Shown: positions 1 through 8,068, counted from the first letter of the stretch. The stretch is 64,000 bases of DNA from Azoarcus sp. DD4 (GCF_006496635.1 NZ_CP022958.1:4464001-4528000), one strand, 5' to 3'. A program made the numbers and translations. Notes: generated from the sequence alone by a model not told the origin.

Positions 1-281
1 GCGCTGTCGCGATGGCGCATGCGCCCGGCGATCATGTAGGTGACGGTCTCGAAGCCGCGGTGCGGATGGTCGGGAAAGCCGGCGATATAGTCGTCCGGAT
101 TGTCGCTGCCGAAAGCGTCGAGCATCAGGAAGGGGTCGAGCCGGCGCTGCAGCGGCTGGGTCAGCACCCGGGTCAGCTTCACCCCGGCGCCGTCGGAAGT
201 CGGCCTGCCGACGACCAGCCGCTCCACCTCGCGGGGACGGGTCACGGTCTCGGGCCGGATCTGGGTTGCGGTAGTCGTCAT
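1..281 (-). CDS. Pirin family protein (partial, C-terminus outside window)
   Basis: Only the first 93 or so codons are present; the gene reads leftward off the window edge. The visible part contains the pirin N-terminal signature: FLMLDAFG, then GFPDHPHRGFETVTYM and an H-x-D step. These carry the first histidines of the cupin metal site (HPHRG). Pirins are cupin proteins with one metal; bacterial members include quercetin 2,3-dioxygenases and redox-linked regulators, and the substrate cannot be told from this fragment. The ATG at 279-281 is preceded by GGAG. It lies 55 bases downstream of the azoreductase gene on the same strand, with a 12-bp hairpin between them, and probably shares its transcript and the control of the divergent LysR gene. 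An azoreductase-pirin-LysR grouping suggests a response to electrophiles or quinones (inference). Confidence 0.88.
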   Translation of the reverse strand, partial: MTTTATQIRPETVTRPREVERLVVGRPTSDGAGVKLTRVLTQPLQRRLDPFLMLDAFGSDNPDDYIAGFPDHPHRGFETVTYMIAGRMRHRDS

Positions 282-300
282 GTCGATTGCTCCGGTCGTT

Positions 301-328
301 GCGGCGGGCGCCTTGCGGCACCCGCCGC
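301..328 (-). other. Intercistronic hairpin between azoR and pirin gene
   Basis: Bases 301-312 and 317-328 are inverted repeats with one mismatch around a 4-base loop. No T-tract follows on the minus strand, so this looks like an mRNA-stabilising or processing stem rather than an intrinsic terminator. Confidence 0.45.
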
Positions 329-336
329 GTTCAGGT

Positions 337-936
337 TCAGGCCAGCGCGGCCTCGATGTCGGCCGCGGCCTGGGCAAAGCCCTTGGCGGCGGCTTCCGGC
401 CCCATGTTGAGGCCTTCGGCGTAGATGAAATGCACGTCGGTCATGCCGAGGAAGGCCAGCACCGCCTTCAGGTAGGGCACCTGGCTGTCGAGCTCGGAAC
501 CGCGGTAGATACCGCCGCGCGCCAGCGCCACGTACACCTTCTTGCCCTTCAGCAGCCCTTCCGCCCCCGTCTCGGTGTAACGGAAGGTGACGCCGGCGCG
601 GGCAATGGCGTCGATCCAGTTCTTCAGCTGCGCGGTCACGGTGAAGTTGTACATCGGCACGCCGAGCACCAGCACGTCGGCCGCCTGCACTTCGGCGATC
701 AACGCGTCGTACAGCGCCACACGCGCCGCCTGGTCGGCGTTGCGTTGCTCGGCCGGCGTGAAGAGCGCGCCGAGAGCCGCCTCGTCGAGCACCGGCACCG
801 CCTCCACGGCGAGATCGCGCACCTTGAGTTCGGCGCGGGCATTGTCGGCGCGCAGACGGGCGACGATGTCGTTGGCGACGCGGGTGGAGTTGGCGCCTTC
901 GCGGCGGGCACTGGAGTTGATTTGCAGGATGTTCAT
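337..936 (-). CDS. azoR: FMN-dependent NADH:quinone oxidoreductase / azoreductase
   Basis: The 199-residue product matches the AzoR flavodoxin-like family in length and motifs. It begins MNILQINSSARREGANS, the FMN phosphate-binding loop after the first strand; the central VLGVPMYNF and the later ALARGGIYRG contact the isoalloxazine ring in this family. AzoR dimers use NADH to reduce quinones and azo dyes by two electrons and protect against electrophilic stress in the cytoplasm. I chose the ATG at 934-936 because GAGGAAG lies about 8 bases upstream and the family starts here; a longer reading frame upstream has no support. It diverges from a LysR regulator across a 107-base gap and is followed by the pirin gene. 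Confidence 0.92.
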   Translation of the reverse strand: MNILQINSSARREGANSTRVANDIVARLRADNARAELKVRDLAVEAVPVLDEAALGALFTPAEQRNADQAARVALYDALIAEVQAADVLVLGVPMYNFTVTAQLKNWIDAIARAGVTFRYTETGAEGLLKGKKVYVALARGGIYRGSELDSQVPYLKAVLAFLGMTDVHFIYAEGLNMGPEAAAKGFAQAAADIEAALA

Positions 937-1031
937 TTTGGCTTCCTCTCGGTTGTCGGCTGGGTTGTGTGCTGCGATGGGCACACTCTATTCCCACCAA
1001 TCCGTGCTAAAAAGACAGCCAACCGGATTAC

Positions 1032-1053
1032 ATTGTTCTCCAAATGGAACAAT
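1032..1053. promoter_or_regulatory. Inverted repeat over the lysR start codon (LysR-type box)
   Basis: A perfect 7-bp inverted repeat, ATTGTTC-N8-GAACAAT, fits the T-N11-A rule for LysR operators. The ATG of the LysR gene (1044-1046) lies inside its spacer. It is the only strong dyad in the azoR-lysR gap, so binding here could control both the regulator and the divergent azoR-pirin genes. Function is inferred. Confidence 0.55.
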
Positions 1054-1961
1054 TCGACGCCAACGACCTCCTGATCTTCGCCCGCGTTGCCGAAACCGGC
1101 AGCTTCAGCCGTGCCGCCGAGCGGCTGGGCCTGCCCAAGTCCACCGTGTCCCGCCGCATCACCCTGCTCGAGGAGAAACTGGGTGAGCGTCTGATGCTAC
1201 GGACCACCCGCCGGCTTTCGCTCACCGATTTCGGCCTCAATCTGCTCGAACACGCACGCCAGCTCGCGGCCGAGGTCGATGCCGTGTCCACGCTCGCCCA
1301 GTACCGCCAGGCCCAGCCCAGCGGCCGGCTGCGGGTGTCGATGCCGAGCGACTTCGCCAACCTGCTGCTCGTGGACATGCTGGCCGCCTTCGTCGCACTG
1401 CATCCGGCGATCACGCTGGAGCTGGACCTGTCGCCGCGGCGGGTGGACCTGATAGGCGAGAACTTCGACCTCGCCATCCGCATGGGTGACCTGCCGGACG
1501 ACGCCTCGCTCGCCGCACGCCGGCTGCGCAGCTTTCCCAACGGGCTCTATGCCTCGGGCGACTACCTGGCCGAGCACGGCACGCCGCGGATGCCGGACGA
1601 CCTGATGAGCCACGAGGCCCTGCAACTGCTCGGCCGCAACGGCGAACCGGTACGCTGGAAGCTGCTGTCGGGCGAGGCGCAATGGGAGGGCCTGCCGCCA
1701 GGCCGCATCACCGCGAATTCGCCGGAAACGCTGGTCCGCCTCGCCCGCGCCGGCAGCGGCATCGCCGCGGTGCCGGACTATTTCGTGACGGCACACCTGC
1801 GCAGCGGCGAACTCCGCCGGGTACTGCCCGACTGGTGCCTGCCGTCGAACACCGCCTGGGCGGTCTTTCCCGGGCGCAAGCTGATGCCTGCACGCACGCG
1901 CGCCTTCATCGACATGCTCCGGGCCGCACTGCCGGAGGAGGACGGCACCCCGTCCGCATGA
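1044..1961 (+). CDS. LysR-family transcriptional regulator
   Basis: The 305-residue protein has the standard LTTR layout: an N-terminal winged helix-turn-helix (about residues 8-66, with FARVAETGSFSRAAERLGL and the recognition segment STVSRRITLLEEKLG), a linker helix, and a periplasmic-binding-type effector domain from about residue 92. It resembles the large subgroup that includes PtrR/CrgA-type regulators encoded next to oxidoreductases. The inducer is unknown. It is divergent from azoR-pirin, the usual arrangement for a LysR gene and its target. No Shine-Dalgarno sequence is visible before the ATG, which sits inside an inverted repeat. Confidence 0.9.
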   Translation: MEQFDANDLLIFARVAETGSFSRAAERLGLPKSTVSRRITLLEEKLGERLMLRTTRRLSLTDFGLNLLEHARQLAAEVDAVSTLAQYRQAQPSGRLRVSMPSDFANLLLVDMLAAFVALHPAITLELDLSPRRVDLIGENFDLAIRMGDLPDDASLAARRLRSFPNGLYASGDYLAEHGTPRMPDDLMSHEALQLLGRNGEPVRWKLLSGEAQWEGLPPGRITANSPETLVRLARAGSGIAAVPDYFVTAHLRSGELRRVLPDWCLPSNTAWAVFPGRKLMPARTRAFIDMLRAALPEEDGTPSA

Positions 1962-2085
1962 CGTGAGCGCGGAACTTTCGCCGCTCGCCGGGACCGAAGG
2001 CTGCGCCTCGCCTACAATCCGGCGACGCACGCGTCGGGCGATCCCGCCCGCGCCTACCGAACCCGAAACCATACAAACCCAGCCG

Positions 2086-2586
2086 ATGACCGCCCTGCCC
2101 CGCAACACCCGCCCGCTTTTTCTCGCGCTCTTCGCCTACTGCGCCGTCTTGCTAGGCTTCGGCCTCTATCTGCAGCACTTCCAGGGGCTGGAGCCCTGCC
2201 CGATGTGCATCATGCAGCGCTACGCCTTCGCGCTGGTGGGCATCATTGCCCTGGTCGCCGGGGTGCATGGGCCGGGCAGCGGCGGTACCCGGGTCTACGG
2301 CGGGCTGATGCTGCTCACCGCCCTGGCCGGCGCCGGCGTGGCCGCACGGCAGACCTGGATGCAGCTCTACCCGCCCGAGCTGCCGGAATGCGGCCCGGGG
2401 CTGGAATACATGCTGGAGAGTTTTCCGCTGACCTCGGCGCTGCCGATGATCTTCCGCGGAGCGGGCGATTGCAGCGCGATCGACTGGACCTTCCTCGGCC
2501 TGTCGCTGGCCAACTGGTCCTTGCTGAACTTCAGCGCGGCCGCCCTGCTGGCGCTGTGGCTGATGTTCGCCCGCCGTGCCGCCTGA
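2086..2586 (+). CDS. dsbB: Disulfide bond formation protein B (DsbB)
   Basis: A 166-residue inner-membrane protein with four hydrophobic segments. DsbB reoxidises the periplasmic thiol oxidase DsbA and passes electrons to quinone. The first redox pair is EPCPMCIMQR just after the first transmembrane segment; the second is a C in LPECGPGLEYM paired with the C of AGDCSAI in the second periplasmic loop. These four cysteines and the arginine after the first pair are the catalytic set. I started at the ATG at 2086, which directly precedes the first membrane segment; the frame is open upstream but that stretch is not DsbB-like. It is convergent with the PilZ gene, with only 18 bases between them. 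Confidence 0.94.
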   Translation: MTALPRNTRPLFLALFAYCAVLLGFGLYLQHFQGLEPCPMCIMQRYAFALVGIIALVAGVHGPGSGGTRVYGGLMLLTALAGAGVAARQTWMQLYPPELPECGPGLEYMLESFPLTSALPMIFRGAGDCSAIDWTFLGLSLANWSLLNFSAAALLALWLMFARRAA

Positions 2587-2604
2587 CGGCGGCCACCGCC
2601 TGGC

Positions 2605-2913
2605 TCAGCCCACCACGCGCACGATGGCGCCGCCGATCTCGTAACGTCCGTCGCCCAGCGCGTGGCAGCGCTTGACCTGCAGCTTGGTCACCAGCGGCGG
2701 CCGGTCTACCCGGTCGCTCGGCGAAGCCACCGCCACCTCGATCACCTCCTGCTGGCCGGGCACATAGGCGGCACGCAGGGTCATTCCGCTCACGCTCAGC
2801 TCGACGCATTCGGCCGGCACCACTTCGCCGCTGCGCAACAGGATGGACGCCGAGCAACCGAGCGGGATGCGGCGGTCCAGCCGGCGTTCTGGAGGAGCGG
2901 TGCGATCGTTCAT
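2605..2913 (-). CDS. PilZ domain protein (probable c-di-GMP receptor)
   Basis: A 102-residue single-domain protein. It carries the two c-di-GMP contacts of PilZ domains: an arginine cluster near the N-terminus (RRLDRR, residues about 10-15) and the D/N-x-S-x-x-G type motif (ELSVSG, residues about 38-43). PilZ proteins bind cyclic di-GMP and pass the signal to motility, adhesion or secretion machinery. The first motif position is E rather than D/N, a variation that may weaken binding. It lies 86 bases downstream of the RsbW-like gene on the same strand and could be the last gene of that operon; no good ribosome binding site is visible. A large GGDEF/EAL protein is encoded 10 kb away. Confidence 0.8.
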   Translation of the reverse strand: MNDRTAPPERRLDRRIPLGCSASILLRSGEVVPAECVELSVSGMTLRAAYVPGQQEVIEVAVASPSDRVDRPPLVTKLQVKRCHALGDGRYEIGGAIVRVVG

Positions 2914-2999
2914 GAGGACGGCCCGGTGCGATGGTCAGGCCCGGATTGTATCGCCAAGCGCCGGGCATGACCGCGCCGCCGCGGTGGCGCGCGTGCAAC

Positions 3000-3473
3000 T
3001 CAGCACGCGGCGGGTGCGGAACAGCAGGCGCAGCGGCCGCCGTCGCGATAGCCGAGATCCGCCAGCCCGAAAGAGCGCGCCAGCAGGATGCCGCGCCCGG
3101 CACGCCGGACCGGATCGCCGGCCGACGCGGCCAGCCACGGCTGCGGATCGAAACCGCCGCCCGGATCGTGGATCTCGAAATGCCAGCGCCCGTCGCGCAG
3201 CACCCCGGCGAAGGCGACCACGCCCGCTGCGTGCGACTGATGCGCCAGCCGGTCGGCGACCTCCGCCTCGAGCCGGCCGGCGTCGATCAGGGCACATTTC
3301 TCGCGATGGCCGATGGCCAGCAAGCCGTGCTCGATCGCGTTCATCAGCAGCTCGAGCAAGCCCCACTCGACGCGCAGCGGATCGGCGCAGCGCGCTGCCG
3401 CCTCGCGCGCAAGCTCACGGGCCGCCGCGGGGGTGCGCAGGCTGCGTTCGAAGCGCTCGACCTGCACCTTCAA
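3000..3473 (-). CDS. RsbW-like ATP-binding protein (HATPase_c_2, serine kinase/anti-sigma type)
   Basis: A 157-residue protein of the GHKL ATPase fold. The N box is ELLMNAIEHGL (residues about 40-50), the G1 box is IHDPGGGFD, and the G2-like segment is GRGILLARSFG. Such stand-alone ATPases act as serine kinases and anti-sigma factors (RsbW/SpoIIAB) or as partner domains in stress signalling. The only in-frame initiator at the left of the domain is TTG (3471-3473), which overlaps the TGA of the upstream DUF2892 gene by 4 bases, so translation is probably coupled. No antagonist or PP2C phosphatase gene adjoins. The C-terminus (CACCSAPAAC) is cysteine-rich and unlike the family; see findings. 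Confidence 0.72.
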   Translation of the reverse strand: MKVQVERFERSLRTPAAARELAREAAARCADPLRVEWGLLELLMNAIEHGLLAIGHREKCALIDAGRLEAEVADRLAHQSHAAGVVAFAGVLRDGRWHFEIHDPGGGFDPQPWLAASAGDPVRRAGRGILLARSFGLADLGYRDGGRCACCSAPAAC

Positions 3474-3694
3474 CTGCAGGCGGGCGTGTCCTTCACGCCC
3501 AGCCGGCGCAGGATGCTCTCCAGCGGGCAGATGCCGGTGAAGCCACTCTGGAACAGGTTGGCGCCGACGAAGACGGTGAACCAGAGGAAGTTCTTGCTGA
3601 CGAAAAGCGGCGAGGCCTCGACGCCGAGCGCGAGCGAGATCAGCACGAAGGCACCGGCGAAGATGCGCACGTACTGGTTGGTGGTGAGGGTCAT
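3470..3694 (-). CDS. DUF2892 (YgaP transmembrane-like) small inner-membrane protein
   Basis: A 74-residue protein with two hydrophobic stretches (about residues 9-28 and 34-50) and the conserved end TGICPLESILRRLG that marks the DUF2892/YgaP membrane domain. In other bacteria this domain occurs with rhodaneses, sulfide/persulfide operons and, as here, as the last small gene behind an RND pump. Its function is not established. Its ATG overlaps the TGA of the RND gene by 4 bases (ATGA at 3691-3694), and its own stop overlaps the next start, so it lies in a tightly coupled set. Confidence 0.85.
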   Translation of the reverse strand: MTLTTNQYVRIFAGAFVLISLALGVEASPLFVSKNFLWFTVFVGANLFQSGFTGICPLESILRRLGVKDTPACS

Positions 3695-6600
3695 GCGGGT
3701 TCTCCTTGCAGCTGGCTGATGCGGCGCCGCATCGCGGCGAAATAAAGCACCGGGATCACCACCAGGGTGAGCACGGTGGAGACGAACACCCCGAAGATCA
3801 GGCTGATCGCGAGGCCATTGAAGATGGGATCGTCGAGGATGAAAACCGCGCCTATCATCGCCGCCAGCGCAGTCAGGCCGATGGGCTTGGCCCGCACCGC
3901 CGCCGCGCGTATCACCGCCTCGGCGAAGTCCACGCCTTCGCGCAGTTGCTGGTTGACGAAATCGACCAGCAGGATGGAGTTGCGCACGATGATGCCGGCC
4001 AGCGCGATCATGCCTATCATCGAGGTGGCGGTGAAATGCGCGCCGAGCAGGGCATGACCGGGCATCACCCCGATCAGCGTCAGCGGGATCGGCGCCATGA
4101 TGATCAACGGCACCAGGTAGGAGCGGAACTGCGCCACCACCAGCAGGTAGATCAGGATGAGGCCGACGGCATAGGCTGCGCCCATGTCGCGGAAGGTCTC
4201 GTAGGTGACCTGCCATTCGCCGTCCCATTTCAGGCTGTAGCCGGACCAGGCATCCGCCGGCGCGCGGATGAACCATTCGCCCAGGGTGCCGGCGAGGCCG
4301 GGGGCGCCTGTCAGCGCCATATCCCTCACCCGCGAGCGGATGTCGAACATGCCGTAGAGCGGCGAATCCAGCCGGCCGCCCATGTCGCCGGTGACGTAGA
4401 TCACCGGCAGCAGGTCCTTGCGGTAGATCACCTGTTCGCGCACGGTCTCGCGCACCTCGACCAGTTCACCGACCGGAATCAGCCTGCCGCCGCCCTCGGC
4501 GCTGCGCGCGCGCACCTTCATCGCCAGCAGGTTGGCGATGTCGGACTGGCGGCTGGCCGGGAGCTGGACGCGCACCGGCACCTCGTACTTGTTGTCGCCG
4601 CCATGCACCGGGGTAACGTTCTCGCCGGCCAGCCCCAGCCGCAACACGTCGACGATGTCGGCCTGGGCCACGCCCAGCCGCGCCGCCTTGGCCTGGTCGA
4701 CCCGCAGCAGCAGCTTGGGCGCGGCCTCGTCCACCGTGTCGTCCACGCCGACGACGTCGGGGGTGGCTTCGAAGGCGGCGCGCACCCGCTTCGCCACTTC
4801 GGCCTGAGCGGCGTAATCCGGGCCGTAGATTTCGGCAACGATGGGCGACAGCACCGGCGGCCCCGGCGGCACCTCCACCACCTTCGCGTTGCCGCCGCTG
4901 CGCCGCGCGATCGCGGTCACCGCCTCGCGCACGGCAACGGCGATCTCGTGGCTGCTGCGGTCGCGGTGCGCCTTGTCGACCAGGTTCACCTGCACGTCGC
5001 CCTGCTCCGGGCTGCTGCGCAGGTAGTACTGGCGTACCAGGCCGTTGAAGTTGATCGGTGCGGCGGTGCCGGCGTAGGCCTGCCAATCGGTGACCTCGGC
5101 AACCCCGCCGAGGTGGTCGCCGATCTCGCGCAGCACGCGGGCGGTCTCTTCCACCGGGGTGCCGACCGGCATGTCCAGCACCACCTGGAACTCGCTCTTG
5201 TTGTCGAAGGGCAGCATCTTCATCACCACCCACTGCACCGCCGGCAGGGCCAGCGACACCACGATCAGCGCCGCCACCGCCAGCCACAGCTTCATGCGCG
5301 CACGGCCGCCGCGGCCGGCATCAAGCAAGGGCGTCATGATGCGGCGGAAGAAGCCGTCGAGCCGGCGGGTGAGCTTGTCGTCCCCTTCGTGATGGTGCGC
5401 ATCGACGTGCTTCAGCATGCGCTGCGCCAGCCAGGGCGTGATCACGAAGGCCACCGCCAGCGAGATGAACATCCCCATCGAGGCATTGATCGGGATGGGG
5501 CTCATGTAAGGCCCCATCAGTCCGGTGACGAAGGCCATGGGCAGGAGCGCCGCGATCACGGTGAAGGTGGCGAGGATGGTGGGACCGCCGACTTCATCCA
5601 CTGCCTTCGGGATCAGCTGCCACAAGGGCGTGTCCGGCTCCAGCGTATGCCACCGATGGATGTTCTCGACCACCACGATGGCATCGTCCACCAGGATGCC
5701 GATGGAGAAGATCAGCGCGAACAGGCTCACCCGGTTGAGCGTGAAGCCCCAGGCCCACGAGGCGAAGAGCGTGGCCGCCAGCGTCAGCGACACCGCCACG
5801 CCGACGATGACTGCCTCGCGCCGGCCGAGCGCGAAGAACACCAGCGCCACCACCGCCGCAGTGGCGAAGGCGAGCTTGCCGATCAGCTTCTGCGCCTTGT
5901 CGTTGGCGGTCTCGCCGTAGTTACGGGTGATGGAGAGCTGGACGCCGTCGGGGATCAGGCTGCCCTTGAGCGATTCGACGCGGGCGATAGCCGCATCGGC
6001 CACGTCGGCGGCATTGGCGCCCGGCTTCTTGGACAGCGCCAGCGTCACCGCCGGATAACTGCCGGTCGCGGCGATACCTTTCTGCAGGGCCGCCGCACCG
6101 GTACCGAACCACACGTAGCGCGAAGGCTGGTCCGGCCCGTCCTGCACCGACGCCACATCGCGCAGGTATACCGGCTTGCCGTCGGCCACGCCGACCACCA
6201 GCCGCCGCACGTCCTCGGCCGATTCGATGAAGGAGCCGGTCTGTACCAGCACCTCGCGATTGCCCGCCACCAGGCTGCCTGCCGGCTGCGAGGCGTTGGC
6301 GAGCTGCAGCGCAGAACGCAGGTCTTGCGCGCTGACGCCGTGCGCGTTCATCCGCGCAACGTCCATGTCCACCCGCAGCACTTGGCCCGGCCCGCCTATG
6401 GTGCCGACCTCGCGGGTACCGGGCAGGCGCTTCAGCTCCAGTTCGATCGCGCGCGACACCTGCTGCATGTCGTAGGCGGCCCGTGCCTCGTCCGGCGTCC
6501 ACAAGGTGAAGGCGAGGATGGGCACGTCGTCGATGCCCTTGGGCTTGACCACCGGTTCGCCGACGCCGAGCTGCGGCGACAGCCAGTCGCGGTTGGAGTG

Positions 6601-6960
6601 CACCGTGTCGTAAAGCCGCACCAGCGCCGTCTGGTTGGGCACACCAACCTCGAACTGCACGGTGATGACGGCCATGCCCGGCCGCGACACCGAATACACG
6701 TGCTCGACACCCGCCATGCGCGACAGCACCTGCTCGGCCGGTCGCGCCACCAGCGCCTCGACGTCTCGCGCCGAAGCACCGGGAAAAGGCACCAGCACGT
6801 TGGCCATCGTGACATCGATCTGCGGCTCCTCCTCCCTGGGCGTCACCAGAGTGGCGAACAAACCGGCGAGCAGCAGCACCAGCGCGATCAGCGGCGTGAT
6901 CGCATTGCGCTGGAAGGCCGCGGCGATGCGACCCGAGATACCGTAGCGCGGCTCCATCAC
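3691..6960 (-). CDS. RND-family efflux pump, inner-membrane permease (AcrB/HAE-1 superfamily)
   Basis: A 1089-residue protein with the RND layout: one N-terminal transmembrane helix (after FQRNAITPLIAL), a large periplasmic porter loop, helices 2-6, a second loop and helices 8-12. The proton-relay aspartate pair is present in helix 4 (GILVDDAIVVVENIH), and PFPGASARDVE is the typical early porter motif. It exports substrates from periplasm or inner membrane using the proton gradient, together with an adaptor and an outer-membrane channel; no channel gene is nearby, so a TolC-like protein from elsewhere is presumably used. Its start overlaps the adaptor gene by 4 bases. Substrate is not predictable from sequence alone. 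Confidence 0.93.
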   Translation of the reverse strand: MMEPRYGISGRIAAAFQRNAITPLIALVLLLAGLFATLVTPREEEPQIDVTMANVLVPFPGASARDVEALVARPAEQVLSRMAGVEHVYSVSRPGMAVITVQFEVGVPNQTALVRLYDTVHSNRDWLSPQLGVGEPVVKPKGIDDVPILAFTLWTPDEARAAYDMQQVSRAIELELKRLPGTREVGTIGGPGQVLRVDMDVARMNAHGVSAQDLRSALQLANASQPAGSLVAGNREVLVQTGSFIESAEDVRRLVVGVADGKPVYLRDVASVQDGPDQPSRYVWFGTGAAALQKGIAATGSYPAVTLALSKKPGANAADVADAAIARVESLKGSLIPDGVQLSITRNYGETANDKAQKLIGKLAFATAAVVALVFFALGRREAVIVGVAVSLTLAATLFASWAWGFTLNRVSLFALIFSIGILVDDAIVVVENIHRWHTLEPDTPLWQLIPKAVDEVGGPTILATFTVIAALLPMAFVTGLMGPYMSPIPINASMGMFISLAVAFVITPWLAQRMLKHVDAHHHEGDDKLTRRLDGFFRRIMTPLLDAGRGGRARMKLWLAVAALIVVSLALPAVQWVVMKMLPFDNKSEFQVVLDMPVGTPVEETARVLREIGDHLGGVAEVTDWQAYAGTAAPINFNGLVRQYYLRSSPEQGDVQVNLVDKAHRDRSSHEIAVAVREAVTAIARRSGGNAKVVEVPPGPPVLSPIVAEIYGPDYAAQAEVAKRVRAAFEATPDVVGVDDTVDEAAPKLLLRVDQAKAARLGVAQADIVDVLRLGLAGENVTPVHGGDNKYEVPVRVQLPASRQSDIANLLAMKVRARSAEGGGRLIPVGELVEVRETVREQVIYRKDLLPVIYVTGDMGGRLDSPLYGMFDIRSRVRDMALTGAPGLAGTLGEWFIRAPADAWSGYSLKWDGEWQVTYETFRDMGAAYAVGLILIYLLVVAQFRSYLVPLIIMAPIPLTLIGVMPGHALLGAHFTATSMIGMIALAGIIVRNSILLVDFVNQQLREGVDFAEAVIRAAAVRAKPIGLTALAAMIGAVFILDDPIFNGLAISLIFGVFVSTVLTLVVIPVLYFAAMRRRISQLQGEPA

Positions 6961-8030
6961 TTCGTCTGCCGGTTCGCTACGCTACGGGCGACGATGCCCG
7001 CCTGCACCGGATCGAGCGCCACCGTTTCCCCATCGGCCAGCCCGGCCAGCACTTCGACGCGCTGGCCGGCACCGTCACCGGCCAGCGTTTCGCCCAGCCG
7101 CAGCTGACGCAGGGCGAAGCCGCCCTTGCCGTCGGCCACGTACACGGCGGTGAGTTCGCCCCGCCGCACGATCGCGGCGGCCGGCACGGTCAGGCGCGCG
7201 CTGGCGCCGGACAGGAAATGCACGCGGGCGAAGCTGCCGGGGAGGACGCCCGCGCTGCCGGCGGGCAGATCGATGCGAACGCGCACGGTGTGCGTACGCG
7301 CATCGGCCGCCGGCAGCACCGTCACCGCGGCGGCGTCGAGCCAGCGCCGTTGGTCGGGCAGTTCGATCTTCGCGTTCAGGGGTCCGGTACCGAGTTCCGC
7401 CAGGCGCTGCTGCGGCAGGTCGACCACCGCGCGCAGCGCGGCGGGATCGTACAAGGTGAGCAGCTCCCGTCCCGGCTGGGCCATCTCGCCGGACTCGATA
7501 TGGCGTGCGGCGACCAGCCCGGCAAAGGGCGCGGCCACCGTGGCGTGCCCCCGCACGCTCGCCGCCTGGCCACGGCCGGCACGCGCCGCGCGCAACTGCG
7601 CCTCCGCGGCCTCGAAAGCTGCCTGCGATTGATCGAGCACCGCCTGACTGACGAATTTCCGTTCGAACAGGCTGCGGCTGCGCGCCAGATTGGCGCGAGC
7701 CTCGGTCAGGCCGGCTTCGGCCCTGGCCATTTCGGCCTCGGCAGCGGCCACCGCCTGCCCCGCTTCGGCGGCATCGATGCGCAGCAGGATCTGGCCGGCA
7801 CGAACCGGATCGCCGGCATCCGCGCCGAGTTCGACCACGCGACCGGCGACCTGTGCCGCCAGGGTGCTCTGACGCACCGCTTCGATGGTGGATTCGGCAA
7901 TGTGGGTCGCCGCCAGCGTGCGCGCCTCGACCCGTTCGGTAGGCAGGTCGGCACGCGCATTCGCGAACGGCGCCGCCGCAGCCGCGAACCCAAGCAACAG
8001 GGCCGCCAAGGAAATTGGACTGTGACTCAT
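6957..8030 (-). CDS. RND efflux periplasmic adaptor (membrane fusion protein, HlyD/AcrA family)
   Basis: A 357-residue exported protein: a signal peptide (residues about 1-27, cleavage near ANARAD), then a barrel-sandwich/lipoyl half (VAGRVVELGADAGDPV), an alpha-hairpin of about 70 residues, the second lipoyl half (VAAPFAGLVAARHIESGE) and a beta-barrel. It links the RND permease to an outer-membrane channel. Unlike many adaptors there is no lipobox, so it should be soluble in the periplasm. The ATG (8028-8030) is required by the signal peptide, yet no ribosome binding site precedes it and the best promoter places transcription start only a few bases upstream. First gene of the four-gene operon. 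Confidence 0.92.
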   Translation of the reverse strand: MSHSPISLAALLLGFAAAAAPFANARADLPTERVEARTLAATHIAESTIEAVRQSTLAAQVAGRVVELGADAGDPVRAGQILLRIDAAEAGQAVAAAEAEMARAEAGLTEARANLARSRSLFERKFVSQAVLDQSQAAFEAAEAQLRAARAGRGQAASVRGHATVAAPFAGLVAARHIESGEMAQPGRELLTLYDPAALRAVVDLPQQRLAELGTGPLNAKIELPDQRRWLDAAAVTVLPAADARTHTVRVRIDLPAGSAGVLPGSFARVHFLSGASARLTVPAAAIVRRGELTAVYVADGKGGFALRQLRLGETLAGDGAGQRVEVLAGLADGETVALDPVQAGIVARSVANRQTK

Positions 8031-8035
8031 GATGT

Positions 8036-8068
8036 ATATCAGTATATTCTGATATTAAGATCAGTCAA
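8036..8068 (-). promoter_or_regulatory. Promoter and overlapping operator of the RND operon
   Basis: On the minus strand TTGACT (8063-8068) and TATACT (8041-8046) are separated by 16 bases. A perfect 7-bp dyad, ATATCAG-N6-CTGATAT (8036-8055), covers the spacer and the -10 box, so a bound repressor would block RNA polymerase. AT-rich dyads like this are used by ArsR/SmtB- and TetR-type repressors; no such gene is adjacent. The predicted transcription start (near 8034) is only about 4 bases from the ATG. Confidence 0.6.

Noticed and set aside
3706..7107. Open frame of 1133 codons on the plus strand opposite the RND permease
   Set aside because: Antisense shadow caused by high GC and biased third positions; His/Arg/Gln-rich product with no domain, while the opposite strand encodes a full RND pump.
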